A stretch of 35,003 bases of DNA. Source: Deltaproteobacteria bacterium. GTDB taxonomy: Bacteria > Desulfobacterota > Dissulfuribacteria > Dissulfuribacterales > JALVPX01. Where the stretch lies: the NCBI GenBank assembly GCA_027023445.1, contig JALVVK010000084.1, positions 1 through 35,003 on the forward strand, written 5' to 3'. Shown in pieces: positions 10,026-19,369 of the stretch. Below the pieces are notes generated by a model. That model saw only the letters and a list, made by a program, of their open reading frames with translations. It was not told the origin of the DNA and did no database searches. Position 1 is the stretch's first letter. Every line of letters begins with the position of its first letter. The position numbers and the translations under genes were made by a program.

Positions 10026-10677
10026 GATAGCTCCTGACCGCCTGTATAAAGGCCTCTACCTTTTTCATGTTTTTAATGCCCGGGGCGTCTTCAAGACCCG
10101 AACTTGCGTCGATTCCCCATGGCCCTGCCGCCCGTATGGCCGAGATTACGTTATCCGGGGTAAGCCCGCCAGCCAGTATCACGGGCCTTGTCAGGCGCCT
10201 GCAGGCATGCGCGGCAATACTCCAGTCAAAGGTTTTACCCGTTCCCCCGGATGCTTCCGGGGCCCAGGTATCCAGCAGAAAACCCCTTACAGCCTGCTGA
10301 TACCGATCAAGCGTGTTGATATCGTCCCTGTTCCTGATCCTGTGGGCCTTTATCACCCTGGGCGCGAATTTCGCGCACAGCTCAACGGATTCATTGCCGT
10401 GCATCTGGATAAGATCCAGCTGGCAGCTGGCCATGATCTCGGAAAGTTCTTCAGGGGACGGATCCACGAACACCCCGACCGTCTGGACCAGGGGAGGAAG
10501 GTCACTGATGATTTCCATGGCCTGCCGGACAGTAACCTGCCTGGGACTTTTTGCGAAAACCAGACCGATGGCATCAGCGCCTGCCGCCGCCACGGCTGTT
10601 GCCTGCTCCCTGGTGGTAATGCCGCAGATCTTGATCCTGGGCCGGGAGGTCTTTGCCGGGTATGTCAGATGCTTCAT
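10006..10677 (-). CDS. trpF: Phosphoribosylanthranilate isomerase
   Basis: [48 protein letters not shown]. Confidence 0.95.
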   Translation of the reverse strand: MKHLTYPAKTSRPRIKICGITTREQATAVAAAGADAIGLVFAKSPRQVTVRQAMEIISDLPPLVQTVGVFVDPSPEELSEIMASCQLDLIQMHGNESVELCAKFAPRVIKAHRIRNRDDINTLDRYQQAVRGFLLDTWAPEASGGTGKTFDWSIAAHACRRLTRPVILAGGLTPDNVISAIRAAGPWGIDASSGLEDAPGIKNMKKVEAFIQAVRSYHEQDND

Positions 10678-11453
10678 GCCCCTTTTCCTGCCTCAACAAG
10701 GCGGCGGAGATGCGATGGCCTCTCAGGAGATGCCGCCAGCGCCTCGCCGATAAGGGCCGCTGTCACCCCGTGTTCAAAAAGCTGTTTCATGTGATCGGCG
10801 CTTGAGATGCCGCTCTCACTTACCATCGGTATGTTCCCCGGCATGATCTGCCTGATGGCAAAGGTGGTCTCCAGGGACACGCTGAAATCGCGCAGGTTGC
10901 GGTTGTTCACGCCAATAAGGCCCGCGTCCGCGGCAAGCGCCCGTTCCATCTCGTGGGGGTCATGAACCTCCACCAGCGCGTCCAGGCCTGATTCCATGGC
11001 ATGGGCAAGAAGTTCCTCCAGGAGCACCTGATCAAGGATGGCAACTATAAGCAGTATGGCGTCGGCTCCAAAGGCCGCGGATTCATCTACCTGAAAATGA
11101 TCAATGATAAAATCCTTTCTCAGGAGAGGAAGGGAGACTTTTCCCCTTATTTGCGGAAGAAACGCAAGGTTTCCCTGAAAGAATTTTTCATCTGTCAGGA
11201 CGGATACGGCCCTTGCCCCGCCTGTTTCGTAATCCTCCGCAAGGGCTACCGGATCGAAATCAGGGCATATCAGGCCCTTGGAGGGAGAGGCCTTTTTTAC
11301 CTCGGCAATAATTGAAACACCGGGATCCGAGATAAGGGCCTTCTTAAACCCGCGCCCGGGGCCGGGGTCAAAGGAGGGTGGATTCAGGCCGCGGCTTTTG
11401 CGGTCTTTGACCTCTTCTTTTTTGTGAGCGACGATTGTATCCAGTATATTCAT
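10674..11453 (-). CDS. trpC: Indole-3-glycerol phosphate synthase
   Basis: SIIAEVKKASPSKGLI, LLRKDFIID, IGVNNRNLRDF, VSESGISS. Confidence 0.95.
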   Translation of the reverse strand: MNILDTIVAHKKEEVKDRKSRGLNPPSFDPGPGRGFKKALISDPGVSIIAEVKKASPSKGLICPDFDPVALAEDYETGGARAVSVLTDEKFFQGNLAFLPQIRGKVSLPLLRKDFIIDHFQVDESAAFGADAILLIVAILDQVLLEELLAHAMESGLDALVEVHDPHEMERALAADAGLIGVNNRNLRDFSVSLETTFAIRQIMPGNIPMVSESGISSADHMKQLFEHGVTAALIGEALAASPERPSHLRRLVEAGKGA

Positions 11454-12493
11454 GAGTTTTCTTTTTTACAGGCCTTTGATGCGGATATCAATGCCTTGAG
11501 CTTGTCCATGGCACGGCCTGAGTCAATGGTGTCCCGGGCGATTCCGACCCCTTCCCTTAATGAGGGCGCCTTTCCTGCCAGGAAGATGGCCGCCCCGGCA
11601 TTTAAAAGCACCATGTCGCGCCTGGGTCCTTTTTTTCCGGAGAGTATATCAAGGGTGATCCGGGCGTTTTCCGCGGGCCCGCCGCCCTTAAGATCTTCAA
11701 GGGAGCAGGGCTTAAGCCCGGCGTCCTCAGGCGTAATGACGGTTTGCGAGACCTTTGTGCCGTCCCATTCCGCGACCACGGTTGGCCCAAGCAGGCTCAG
11801 TTCGTCAAGGCCCCCTTCACCGTGTACCACCCATGCCCTCAGGGCGCCCAGGCGGCCGAGAACATCGGCCAGGACAGTGGTGAGCTCCGGATCGTAAACA
11901 CCCATGAGCTGGACGTTTGCCCCGGCAGGGTTGGTCAGGGGACCCAGCACATTGAATATGCTCCTGATTCCTATCTCCCTCCTCGGGCCGATGGCGTATT
12001 TCATCGCCGGATGAAGGCCGGGCGCAAACAGGAATCCTATGCCTGTCTGCTCAATACATCCTGCGACCTCCCCGGGTGAAAGCGAAAGTTCCACGCCAAG
12101 GGCCTCCAGCACGTCGGCGCTGCCCGACCGGCTGGATACCGAACGGTTTCCATGCTTTGCCACACTGCAGCCTGCCCCTGCCACCACAAAGGCCGAGGTC
12201 GTGGAGACATTGAATGTGCCAATCCCGTCCCCCCCTGTGCCGCATGTGTCCACGAGGACCTCGTCTTCCGCCAGTTTTACAGGCACCTTTATGGCCTTCA
12301 TCCTCATGGCCCTGGCGGCGCCTGTAATTTCCTCCGGCGTTTCCCCCTTTACGCGCAGGGCCACCAGAAAGGCCCCTATCTGCGCTGGAGTGGCCCGGCC
12401 CTCCATGATTTCCGTCATTACGGAGATGATCTCCTGTTCTTTCAGGTCCGTGCCCTGAACAAGCTGTCCAATCGCTTTCTTGATTGCTTCCAC
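11450..12493 (-). CDS. trpD: Anthranilate phosphoribosyltransferase
   Basis: DTCGTGGDGIGTFNVSTTSAFV, KHGNRSVSSRSGSADVLEALG, FLFAPGLHPAMK, FNVLGPLTNPA. Confidence 0.97.
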   Translation of the reverse strand: MEAIKKAIGQLVQGTDLKEQEIISVMTEIMEGRATPAQIGAFLVALRVKGETPEEITGAARAMRMKAIKVPVKLAEDEVLVDTCGTGGDGIGTFNVSTTSAFVVAGAGCSVAKHGNRSVSSRSGSADVLEALGVELSLSPGEVAGCIEQTGIGFLFAPGLHPAMKYAIGPRREIGIRSIFNVLGPLTNPAGANVQLMGVYDPELTTVLADVLGRLGALRAWVVHGEGGLDELSLLGPTVVAEWDGTKVSQTVITPEDAGLKPCSLEDLKGGGPAENARITLDILSGKKGPRRDMVLLNAGAAIFLAGKAPSLREGVGIARDTIDSGRAMDKLKALISASKACKKENS

Positions 12494-12495
12494 GT

Positions 12496-13059
12496 CTACA
12501 TCTCCAGGAAATTTTTCAAAAGATTCATGCCTTCAGGGGTCATGATTGATTCGGGATGGAACTGGACCCCTTCGATGGGAAGGCTCCTGTGCCTTATGCC
12601 CATAAGCTCATCCTGTTCAGACCACGCGGTCGGCTCCAGGCATTCAGGAAGGCTTTGCACATCGACAATCAGGGAATGGTATCTCATGGCCTCAAAGGGG
12701 TTTGGAAGGCCCCTGAAAACCCCGCGGCCGTCATGTCTGATCATGGAGGTCTTGCCGTGCATCAGCCTTTCCGCACGCACTACCCTGGCGCCAAAGGCGG
12801 CGCCAATTGACTGATGCCCGAGGCACACGCCAAGAATGGGAATCCTTCCGGCAAAGTGCCTGATGGCGGCTATGGAGATTCCGGCTTCATCAGGGGTGCA
12901 TGGGCCAGGAGAAATCAGAAGCCTGGAGGGATCCATGGATTCGATGCCTTTTATGTCGATTTCGTCGTTTCTGAATACCTTGATCCGGGCGCCCAATGTT
13001 CCCAGGAACTGGACAAGGTTATATGTAAAAGAGTCGTAGTTGTCGATTACAATAAGCAT
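12496..13059 (-). CDS. trpG: Anthranilate/aminodeoxychorismate synthase glutamine amidotransferase subunit
   Basis: [44 protein letters not shown] (Cys), [11 protein letters not shown]. Confidence 0.95.
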   Translation of the reverse strand: MLIVIDNYDSFTYNLVQFLGTLGARIKVFRNDEIDIKGIESMDPSRLLISPGPCTPDEAGISIAAIRHFAGRIPILGVCLGHQSIGAAFGARVVRAERLMHGKTSMIRHDGRGVFRGLPNPFEAMRYHSLIVDVQSLPECLEPTAWSEQDELMGIRHRSLPIEGVQFHPESIMTPEGMNLLKNFLEM

Positions 13060-13115
13060 TTTTCTTCCATACCGTACCGTTCGATGACCCGCAAACGTCA
13101 GACCCGGATGGGGGC

Positions 13116-14588
13116 TCAGGAGTTTTCGGCCACGTGTATCGCCTTTAAAAGGGCCCCTCCCTTGTTAAGGGTTTCCTCCCATTCCCTTGTGGGATCTGAA
13201 TCCGCGACAATGCCGGCCCCTGCCTGCAGGTACAGCATGTCGCCCTTCTGGCACAGGGTCCTGATAGTAATTGCGAGGTCCATGTTTCCGGAAAAACCCA
13301 GATATCCCACCGCGCCCGCGTATGGTCCCCTCCGGCTGTGTTCAAGCTCCTCTATGATTTCCATGGCCCTTATCTTGGGCGCGCCACTCACGGTGCCGGC
13401 AGGGAAACATGCCCGTATCACGTCAAACATGTCCCTGCCCGGGAGAATTTCTCCGGTCACCCCGGATACTATATGCATTACATGCGAGTAACGTTCAATG
13501 GTCATCAGGTCCTTGACCTTGACCGTGCCCATTTTTGAGACACGGCCAACATCGTTTCTTCCCAGGTCAACGAGCATAAGATGCTCGGCCCGCTCCTTCG
13601 GGTCAGCTAACAGCTCCTTTTCCAGGGCCAGATCCTCGGCAGCAGTGGCTCCCCTGGGCCTGGTCCCGGCAATGGGCCTCAGCTCAATCGTTTTTCCGGT
13701 CAGGCGAACCAGAATTTCAGGAGATGAGCCGATCAGGACCTCGTCCCTCATGTGAAGGTAATACAGATATGGAGAGGGGTTAATGCGCCGCAGGGCCCTG
13801 TAGAGTTCAAAGGGAGGCACATGGCTCTGGCCTGAAAATCGCTGGGAAAGGACCACCTGTATGATGTCACCCGCCCTTATATACTCTTTGGCTCTCCTTA
13901 CCATCTGTTCAAATTTTTCCTGGGGCACTTCCGGGGAAAGCGCTGTGGGTGGCGTGGACCTGGATGGAGGATCAGGGTAGTCCAGGCCCTGACGGATTTT
14001 CCGGATCACCTTGTCAATGGATTTCAGGCCGTGGGAATAAAGGGCGTCCAGGTCGTCGTCCCTGTCTACTGAAAGGCAGGCGATAATCTGAAGGCTTTGC
14101 CTGATGTTATCGTATACGAGAAGAAGCTCAGGGAACATGAAAAGGGAATCGTGGAAGCCCATGTGTTCATCAAGGGTTTCCGGAAGCCTTTCCATGAAAC
14201 GTACCATGTCGTAGCCCAGGAAGCCTACAGCTCCACCGTAGAACCTGGGAAGGCCGGGGATGTCAGCGGGCCTGAACCGTTTCATGGTGTCTCTCAGCGC
14301 CTCCAGTGGATCCGGGACCGTGGATCTCGTTTTTTCCCCGCGAACCTCGGTAAAGACCTCGTTCCCCCGGGAGCCGAAGATCATGAACGGATTAAGGCCG
14401 ATAAAACTGTACCTGCCCCAGTTTTCGCCGCCCTCCAGGCTTTCCAGGAGAAACGAGTAGCCGTCTCCATCCAGTTTTTTATAAAGGGATACCGGGGTAT
14501 CCAGGTCAACCGGAAGTTCCTTCCATATGGGAACAATGTTGTTTTGACCGGCAAGTGCCTTAAAGGTATCCAGATCAGGGGTAACCAT
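13116..14588 (-). CDS. trpE: Anthranilate synthase component I
   Basis: LLES-type N-terminal motif ([19 protein letters not shown]), [42 protein letters not shown]. Confidence 0.97.
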   Translation of the reverse strand: MVTPDLDTFKALAGQNNIVPIWKELPVDLDTPVSLYKKLDGDGYSFLLESLEGGENWGRYSFIGLNPFMIFGSRGNEVFTEVRGEKTRSTVPDPLEALRDTMKRFRPADIPGLPRFYGGAVGFLGYDMVRFMERLPETLDEHMGFHDSLFMFPELLLVYDNIRQSLQIIACLSVDRDDDLDALYSHGLKSIDKVIRKIRQGLDYPDPPSRSTPPTALSPEVPQEKFEQMVRRAKEYIRAGDIIQVVLSQRFSGQSHVPPFELYRALRRINPSPYLYYLHMRDEVLIGSSPEILVRLTGKTIELRPIAGTRPRGATAAEDLALEKELLADPKERAEHLMLVDLGRNDVGRVSKMGTVKVKDLMTIERYSHVMHIVSGVTGEILPGRDMFDVIRACFPAGTVSGAPKIRAMEIIEELEHSRRGPYAGAVGYLGFSGNMDLAITIRTLCQKGDMLYLQAGAGIVADSDPTREWEETLNKGGALLKAIHVAENS

Positions 14589-14645
14589 GTGTGAATCCGC
14601 TTCCCAAGTCCGTGCCCTGGTTTGATCAGTTATGGGTTTTTAATA

Positions 14646-14684
14646 AAAAGGGCCGTGGACATCATTGTTGTCCACGGCCCTTTT
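14646..14684 (-). terminator. trp attenuator: intrinsic terminator upstream of trpE
   Basis: Perfect 16-bp inverted repeat AAAAGGGCCGTGGACA-(7 nt)-TGTCCACGGCCCTTTT; minus strand continues TTTTTATTAAAAA (U-rich tract). Confidence 0.88.
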
Positions 14685-14704
14685 GACTTCAGACGATATT
14701 GCTT

Positions 14705-14803
14705 TCAGCCTGAACGGTGTGGACACCGCCTTCCCGCATTCCAGTTACACCACTGCCATCGGATAGCTGAATTTGCCGGGCTGAAAGGTTTTTTTATTGC
14801 CAT
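14705..14803 (-). CDS. trpL: trp leader peptide MAIKKPFSPANSAIRWQWCNWNAGRRCPHRSG (start may be the in-frame ATG at 14809)
   Basis: 32 codons with three Trp codons in a six-codon stretch (TGG CAG TGG TGT AAC TGG), ending ~20 nt upstream of the attenuator hairpin and upstream of trpE; too short for the ORF track. Confidence 0.85.
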   Translation of the reverse strand: MAIKKPFSPANSAIRWQWCNWNAGRRCPHRSG

Positions 14804-14877
14804 TATCATTGAACCACGTAATTCCACTTGCAGATTTATTCATGCTGTCCATATCTCATCACATAAATGTTCAACTT

Positions 14878-14883
14878 TGTCAA
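14878..14883 (-). promoter_or_regulatory. Putative -35 element (TTGACA) of the trp operon promoter
   Basis: Perfect TTGACA on the minus strand, upstream of trpL; no convincing -10 at ideal spacing. Confidence 0.35.
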
Positions 14884-15344
14884 TAGGCGCAGTGGGTGTT
14901 TCCACGGCAACAACAAGGTAAATGAGGTGACAGGGCCTGTCGAGGGTTGATTATGGCTGGAGGATAATTCGTTTTGATCTGGCGCTGTCGGTCTGGTCTG
15001 GAGGGGCCTTTCAGCTCCGTCAGTCGGGCCTTTTCCGCTTCCGCCGCACTCCCGAATCACCCGGCCCTCCAGACCTGTGAGACGCTGCAGGCGATTCGTG
15101 CCGGATAAACGACCTGCCTTTCGGCAGGCATTGAGGAACAGAAGGCCTTTGAGTCCCCCTGGGTCCTTCCTTATCCCTTGCCGGGATCTGCATTAAAAAA
15201 ATCAGCAGCCCTTTTAACCAGGATTATAACCGAAAATCAGCGTCTTAATTGGTGGATGTGTGGGCCAGGCCGACTGGCGTAAATCGTCTGCGGGCAGTAT
15301 CCACCGTATCCGGTGATCCGGCACTGTATGCGGGAGTGCGTTGG

Positions 15345-16862
15345 TTATGCCTTCTGAATAATGCCGCAGCCGCCCCGCCTGGGATCTCCCACCCCTGATC
15401 CCCCGGGTTCCACCGCATGAACTCCCCCGAAGTATACGTCAATACCCGGCCATATGTTCACACGGAAGGATTCTCCGACCTGCGCCGTCGATTTTTCAGG
15501 ATACCCATCTTCCACCTGCAGGGATTCACCGTCCCAGTGGATCCGGGGAGAGTTTACCGCTGCTTCCAGGTCCATTTCAAAGTCCAGGCAGTTGACTATG
15601 ACCTGTGTAATGGCAGTGCGTATCCGTTTGCTGCCTCCGCTGCCAAGTACCAGCTTCACGTCATCTTTTCTCATTACTATGGTTGGAGACATCATGGATG
15701 AAACCCTGATCCCGGGGGGAGAACAATGGAAGCCCTGCGGATGCAGATCATCCTCCCCCATCATGTTGTTGAGCATGATGCCAGTGGACGGAGCAAAATA
15801 TCCTGAGCCTTCCCCGTTTGAATTGGTCATGCTTGCCACATTTCCAAAGGTGTCGGCAATGCTCATGTGCGTGGTGCCCCTGAAAAATCCCCTCCGGATT
15901 CCGGACGCAATGGCCCCGGGCACATCAGGATCAAGATGTTCAAGGTTTGAAAACCCGCTTTTCCTTTCCCTGTCCACCGCTTGCATAACCTCTGTCATCA
16001 GCAGCAGGTGGCCGGGAGAACCCCATTTCTGGCCGCGGAGCGGGAACCGTTCAAGGATCTTGAGCGCAAGGGCTATAAGCGAGCCTCCAGACGAGGGGGC
16101 TGGATTTGTCAGGATCCTGTTTTTTCTGTATGTGAATTCCAGCGGGTTTCTTTCAATTACCTGATAATCGCGCAGGTCCTTCAGTGTGATAAGCCCTCTG
16201 CCCTGATCCATGTCGAGCGCGACGCGTCTTGCCGTTTCTCCCTCATAAAATTCCCGGCCCATGTGTTCGGGCAGGGTTTCCAGGAAGGACGCGAGATCCG
16301 GGTTTTTAAGCAGGTCGCCCTCGCAAAGGTATCTGCCATCCGGGCTGAATATGGACCGGCCTTCAGGGGAATGAAGCATGATGGGGCGCAGAAGATCCAG
16401 GAAATAGGCCTGGTGGGAGTTGAGGCTGACGCCGTGTCTGGCAAGATGGATGGCAGGCTGCAGAATTTCCCTGAGGGGCATGGAGCCAAGGCGCCTGTGT
16501 ACGTGAAGCAGTCCCTTCAGTGTGCCGGGTACGGCAACCGAACCAAGACCTATATTAAAAATCTGGTCTGAACCTGGAAAACGCACGGTTACAGGGAAAA
16601 AATGCGGTTTTGGGCACGGGTCCGACCTGTCCTTTCCGGGGGTGTCCACAAAAAAATCAAAAAGTGTTTCCATACCCCCTGCTGTCCGTGCCAGCAGGAA
16701 TCCTCCGCCTCCAAGGCTCGTGAGGGCAGGTTCTGCCACCGAACCGGCAAAGCCCGCGGCAACAGCCGCGTCGAAGGCATTGCCCCCGGCCTTGAGTACC
16801 TCTGCCGCGGCATTGGCCACCATGGGATGTCCTGCCGCGATAGTCGCGTGGTCCATTTTCAT
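15345..16862 (-). CDS. ggt: Gamma-glutamyltransferase family protein, no evident signal peptide
   Basis: MKMDHATIAAGHPMVANAAAEVLKAGGNAFDAAVAAGFAGSVAEPALTSLGGGGF; catalytic Thr region GTTHMSIADTFGNVASMTNS; GSGGSKRIRTAI; start at 16862 overlaps the upstream stop (ATGA); track ORF reaches 17117. Confidence 0.88.
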   Translation of the reverse strand: MKMDHATIAAGHPMVANAAAEVLKAGGNAFDAAVAAGFAGSVAEPALTSLGGGGFLLARTAGGMETLFDFFVDTPGKDRSDPCPKPHFFPVTVRFPGSDQIFNIGLGSVAVPGTLKGLLHVHRRLGSMPLREILQPAIHLARHGVSLNSHQAYFLDLLRPIMLHSPEGRSIFSPDGRYLCEGDLLKNPDLASFLETLPEHMGREFYEGETARRVALDMDQGRGLITLKDLRDYQVIERNPLEFTYRKNRILTNPAPSSGGSLIALALKILERFPLRGQKWGSPGHLLLMTEVMQAVDRERKSGFSNLEHLDPDVPGAIASGIRRGFFRGTTHMSIADTFGNVASMTNSNGEGSGYFAPSTGIMLNNMMGEDDLHPQGFHCSPPGIRVSSMMSPTIVMRKDDVKLVLGSGGSKRIRTAITQVIVNCLDFEMDLEAAVNSPRIHWDGESLQVEDGYPEKSTAQVGESFRVNIWPGIDVYFGGVHAVEPGGSGVGDPRRGGCGIIQKA

Positions 16863-17950
16863 TTCCAGAATTCTCTCCTCAGCCTGTCTATGGTACGGGG
16901 AAAACTCAGCGTCCGGCGGTAAAGCGCCCTTTGCCTGTCGCTGCTTGTTCCCTCGCTCAGTATTCTGTTGAGTGGCAGCATATATACACGGGAGCCGAGG
17001 TTTCTGGCAATGGGTGAGAGGGTATCCACAAGGCTGGACGCGGCCTGGGCGATAGTGCTCATGCTGCCCGACGGCGAGACATAGTTTCCACGCAGACCGT
17101 ATCTTACCGCCTGCCATCTATTGGCCAGAATGAGCTGGCGGTGCATAAGCCCGCTGAGGGACCTGTTCATGATTGCCTGAACCGTTGCCTGGATAAGCGC
17201 TCCAATGGCAATTATTTCATCCAGTCGGCAGGGCAGGTCACATATCCTGACTTCCAGGGTGCCAAGCTCCGGATGGGGCCTTACGTCCCACCAGATGTCG
17301 CGCACCTGTTTGATGGCTCCTGTCTCCTTCAACATGTCCATGAGCCGCTGATATTCCTCCCATGTGCCAAGTGGGGCAGGTATGCCGGTTCTGGGCAGTG
17401 CGCCAAAGAGCCTTGAACGGTAGGAATAGAGGCCGGTGTCCCTGCCTTCAAAAAACGGGGAGGACGTGGTCAATGCGAGAAATATGGGCAGGAAGGCCCG
17501 GATATGATCAAAAACCATTATGGCGGTTTTGCCGTCCGGCATGCCTATGTGTACGTGAAGTCCCTGGGTGATAAGCCTTCTTCCGACCTCCTGGAGTTCC
17601 CGCATGATTTCCCTGTATCGTTCGCCACTGGTGAGGATCTGGCCTGACGAAGAGGAAAAGGGATGCAGACTGGCAGCATAGGTTACGCAGCGTGCCTGGC
17701 CGGATATCTTTTCCAGATAGCGGATGGTTGCTGCCAGATCATCCAATGCCTCATCAGGGGAATCGCATATCCCGGTGGTAATCTCTACCATGGATCGGAT
17801 AAATTCCTCCTTTACGCGGGTTTTATGCGCCTTGTCCACCATCTCAAGGATCCTGGGAGCGGCGGGTGTCAGCGCAAAAGAGTCCGGGTCAAGGAGCTGG
17901 AATTCCAGCTCAATGCCAATGGTAAGCGGTTTACTCGCTGTAAAAATCAT
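16859..17950 (-). CDS. GCS2/YbdK-type carboxylate-amine ligase (glutamate-cysteine ligase-like)
   Basis: TIGIELEFQLLDPDSFALTP, EEFIRSMVEITTGIC, QGLHVHIGMPDGKTAI, WWDVRPHPELGTLEVRICDLPCRLDE. Confidence 0.85.
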   Translation of the reverse strand: MIFTASKPLTIGIELEFQLLDPDSFALTPAAPRILEMVDKAHKTRVKEEFIRSMVEITTGICDSPDEALDDLAATIRYLEKISGQARCVTYAASLHPFSSSSGQILTSGERYREIMRELQEVGRRLITQGLHVHIGMPDGKTAIMVFDHIRAFLPIFLALTTSSPFFEGRDTGLYSYRSRLFGALPRTGIPAPLGTWEEYQRLMDMLKETGAIKQVRDIWWDVRPHPELGTLEVRICDLPCRLDEIIAIGALIQATVQAIMNRSLSGLMHRQLILANRWQAVRYGLRGNYVSPSGSMSTIAQAASSLVDTLSPIARNLGSRVYMLPLNRILSEGTSSDRQRALYRRTLSFPRTIDRLRREFWK

Positions 17951-19115
17951 TTCGCAGGTACATCATGACAACAGTTGCAAGGAAGGCCGCCCCTATGGGA
18001 AGTACCCCCTCGTCAAAGTCAAAGCGTGAGCTGTGGGCAGGGGCTGATTCCCATCCCTTTTTTGACGCCCCGAATCTTACAAAACATCCGGGAATCTCCC
18101 TGAGATAATAGGCGAAATCCTCTCCTCCAAGACTTGGGTGGGCCTGGCGTACCACACCCTGTTTCCCGACGACCCTGAGTGCGGCCTGCCTGGCCGTCTC
18201 CGCGGCATCTTCATGGTTTATCACAGGAGGGTAGCCCTGGGTGAAGGAGATTGATGTCCTGGCATGGTAAAGTTCTCCTGTTGCCTTGACCATGCGTTCC
18301 AGGCCGCTGATGAGTTTCTCCCTCACTTCGGCATGCGTGGTGCGAATGGTCCCTTCAAGATGGGCCTTGTCGGCAATGACGTTGGCAGCATGCCCTCCCT
18401 TTATGCTGCCTACCGTTACAACGCTGGGGTATACCGGGTTTATCTCCCTGGATACAAGGGTCTGGATGCTCATGACCAGGAGACTGGCCACCACAATGCT
18501 GTCCACCGTCTCGTGGGGCCTTGCCGCATGTCCTCCCCTGCCATTTATGTCAATGGAAAAGGTGTCCGCATAAGCGCATATTATGCCAGGTTGCACGGCG
18601 ATCTGCCCCACGTCGAAGTGCCGGTCTATATGCCCGCCGAAGATCGCATCCACCCCTGAAAGGGCGCCCCCTTCTATCATGCGCTTCGCACCTCCGGTGG
18701 ATTCTTCAGCGGGCTGGAAAAGCAGACGAACTCTGCCGCAAGGCCTGGCCCTTTGCAGCAGGGCGGCCGCCCCCAGAAGCATGGCCACGTGGCCGTCATG
18801 ACCGCACGCGTGCATTATGCCGGGGTTTTGGGACGCAAAGGCAAGCCCTGTTTTTTCCTTTATTGGCAGGGCATCCATGTCCGCCCTGAGAGCCACGCAT
18901 CTTTTATCCGGGGCCGCGTTTCCTGTCTCCCCGATAACACCTGTGCCGGCGATGCCTTTTTTGTACCTGATACCCAACCGCTCCAGCTCACGGCAAATCA
19001 GCTCAGAGGTTTTATGTTCGCTGAAGCCGAGTTCGGGGAATTCGTGTAACCTGCGCCTGATTTCCACCATGCGCGATGAAATTTCCGGATCTGCTCTTAA
19101 TGCCTGTCCGTTCAC
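17931..19115 (-). CDS. M20-family amidohydrolase / N-acyl-amino acid deacylase
   Basis: RRRLHEFPELGFSEHKTSELI, ALRADMDALPIKEKTGLAFAS, GIMHACGHDGHVAMLLGAA, SLGGEDFAYYL. Confidence 0.92.
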   Translation of the reverse strand: MNGQALRADPEISSRMVEIRRRLHEFPELGFSEHKTSELICRELERLGIRYKKGIAGTGVIGETGNAAPDKRCVALRADMDALPIKEKTGLAFASQNPGIMHACGHDGHVAMLLGAAALLQRARPCGRVRLLFQPAEESTGGAKRMIEGGALSGVDAIFGGHIDRHFDVGQIAVQPGIICAYADTFSIDINGRGGHAARPHETVDSIVVASLLVMSIQTLVSREINPVYPSVVTVGSIKGGHAANVIADKAHLEGTIRTTHAEVREKLISGLERMVKATGELYHARTSISFTQGYPPVINHEDAAETARQAALRVVGKQGVVRQAHPSLGGEDFAYYLREIPGCFVRFGASKKGWESAPAHSSRFDFDEGVLPIGAAFLATVVMMYLRNDFYSE

Positions 19116-19369
19116 TGGACCATCCTCTCTGATTTTGGAAACAGCTTAATATACATAAAAAAGGATATTGCCGTCATTAATTGGCGTCATTAAAGGATAA
19201 AGAATCAGTTCCGGCACTACGCGATTCTCCAAGAATTATCGCGAGGAACAGGTTGAGATGCTGGAATTTTCCCTGCCGGGTGGATAGGCCAGGCGTTTTA
19301 GTTAAAGAAAGGCCTCATAACTCCGATAACCTTTAACAGGCGGAATAATTAGTAAAGGAGGCCTTTAAA

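Noticed and set aside
7926-14594. Numerous plus-strand ORFs opposite the trp operon (up to 270 aa at 9982-10794)
   Set aside because: Antisense to motif-confirmed trp genes; composition is typical of frame shadows
14622-14921. 99-aa plus-strand ORF over the trp leader
   Set aside because: Antisense to the leader peptide and attenuator hairpin, which explain the sequence better
14836-15060. 74-aa minus-strand ORF upstream of trpL
   Set aside because: No family similarity or good ribosome-binding site; it overlaps the likely trp promoter region
15417-19149. Plus-strand ORFs opposite ggt, the GCS2 ligase and the M20 gene (e.g. 15454-16164, 15981-16571)
   Set aside because: Shadow ORFs; the minus-strand frames carry all recognisable motifs
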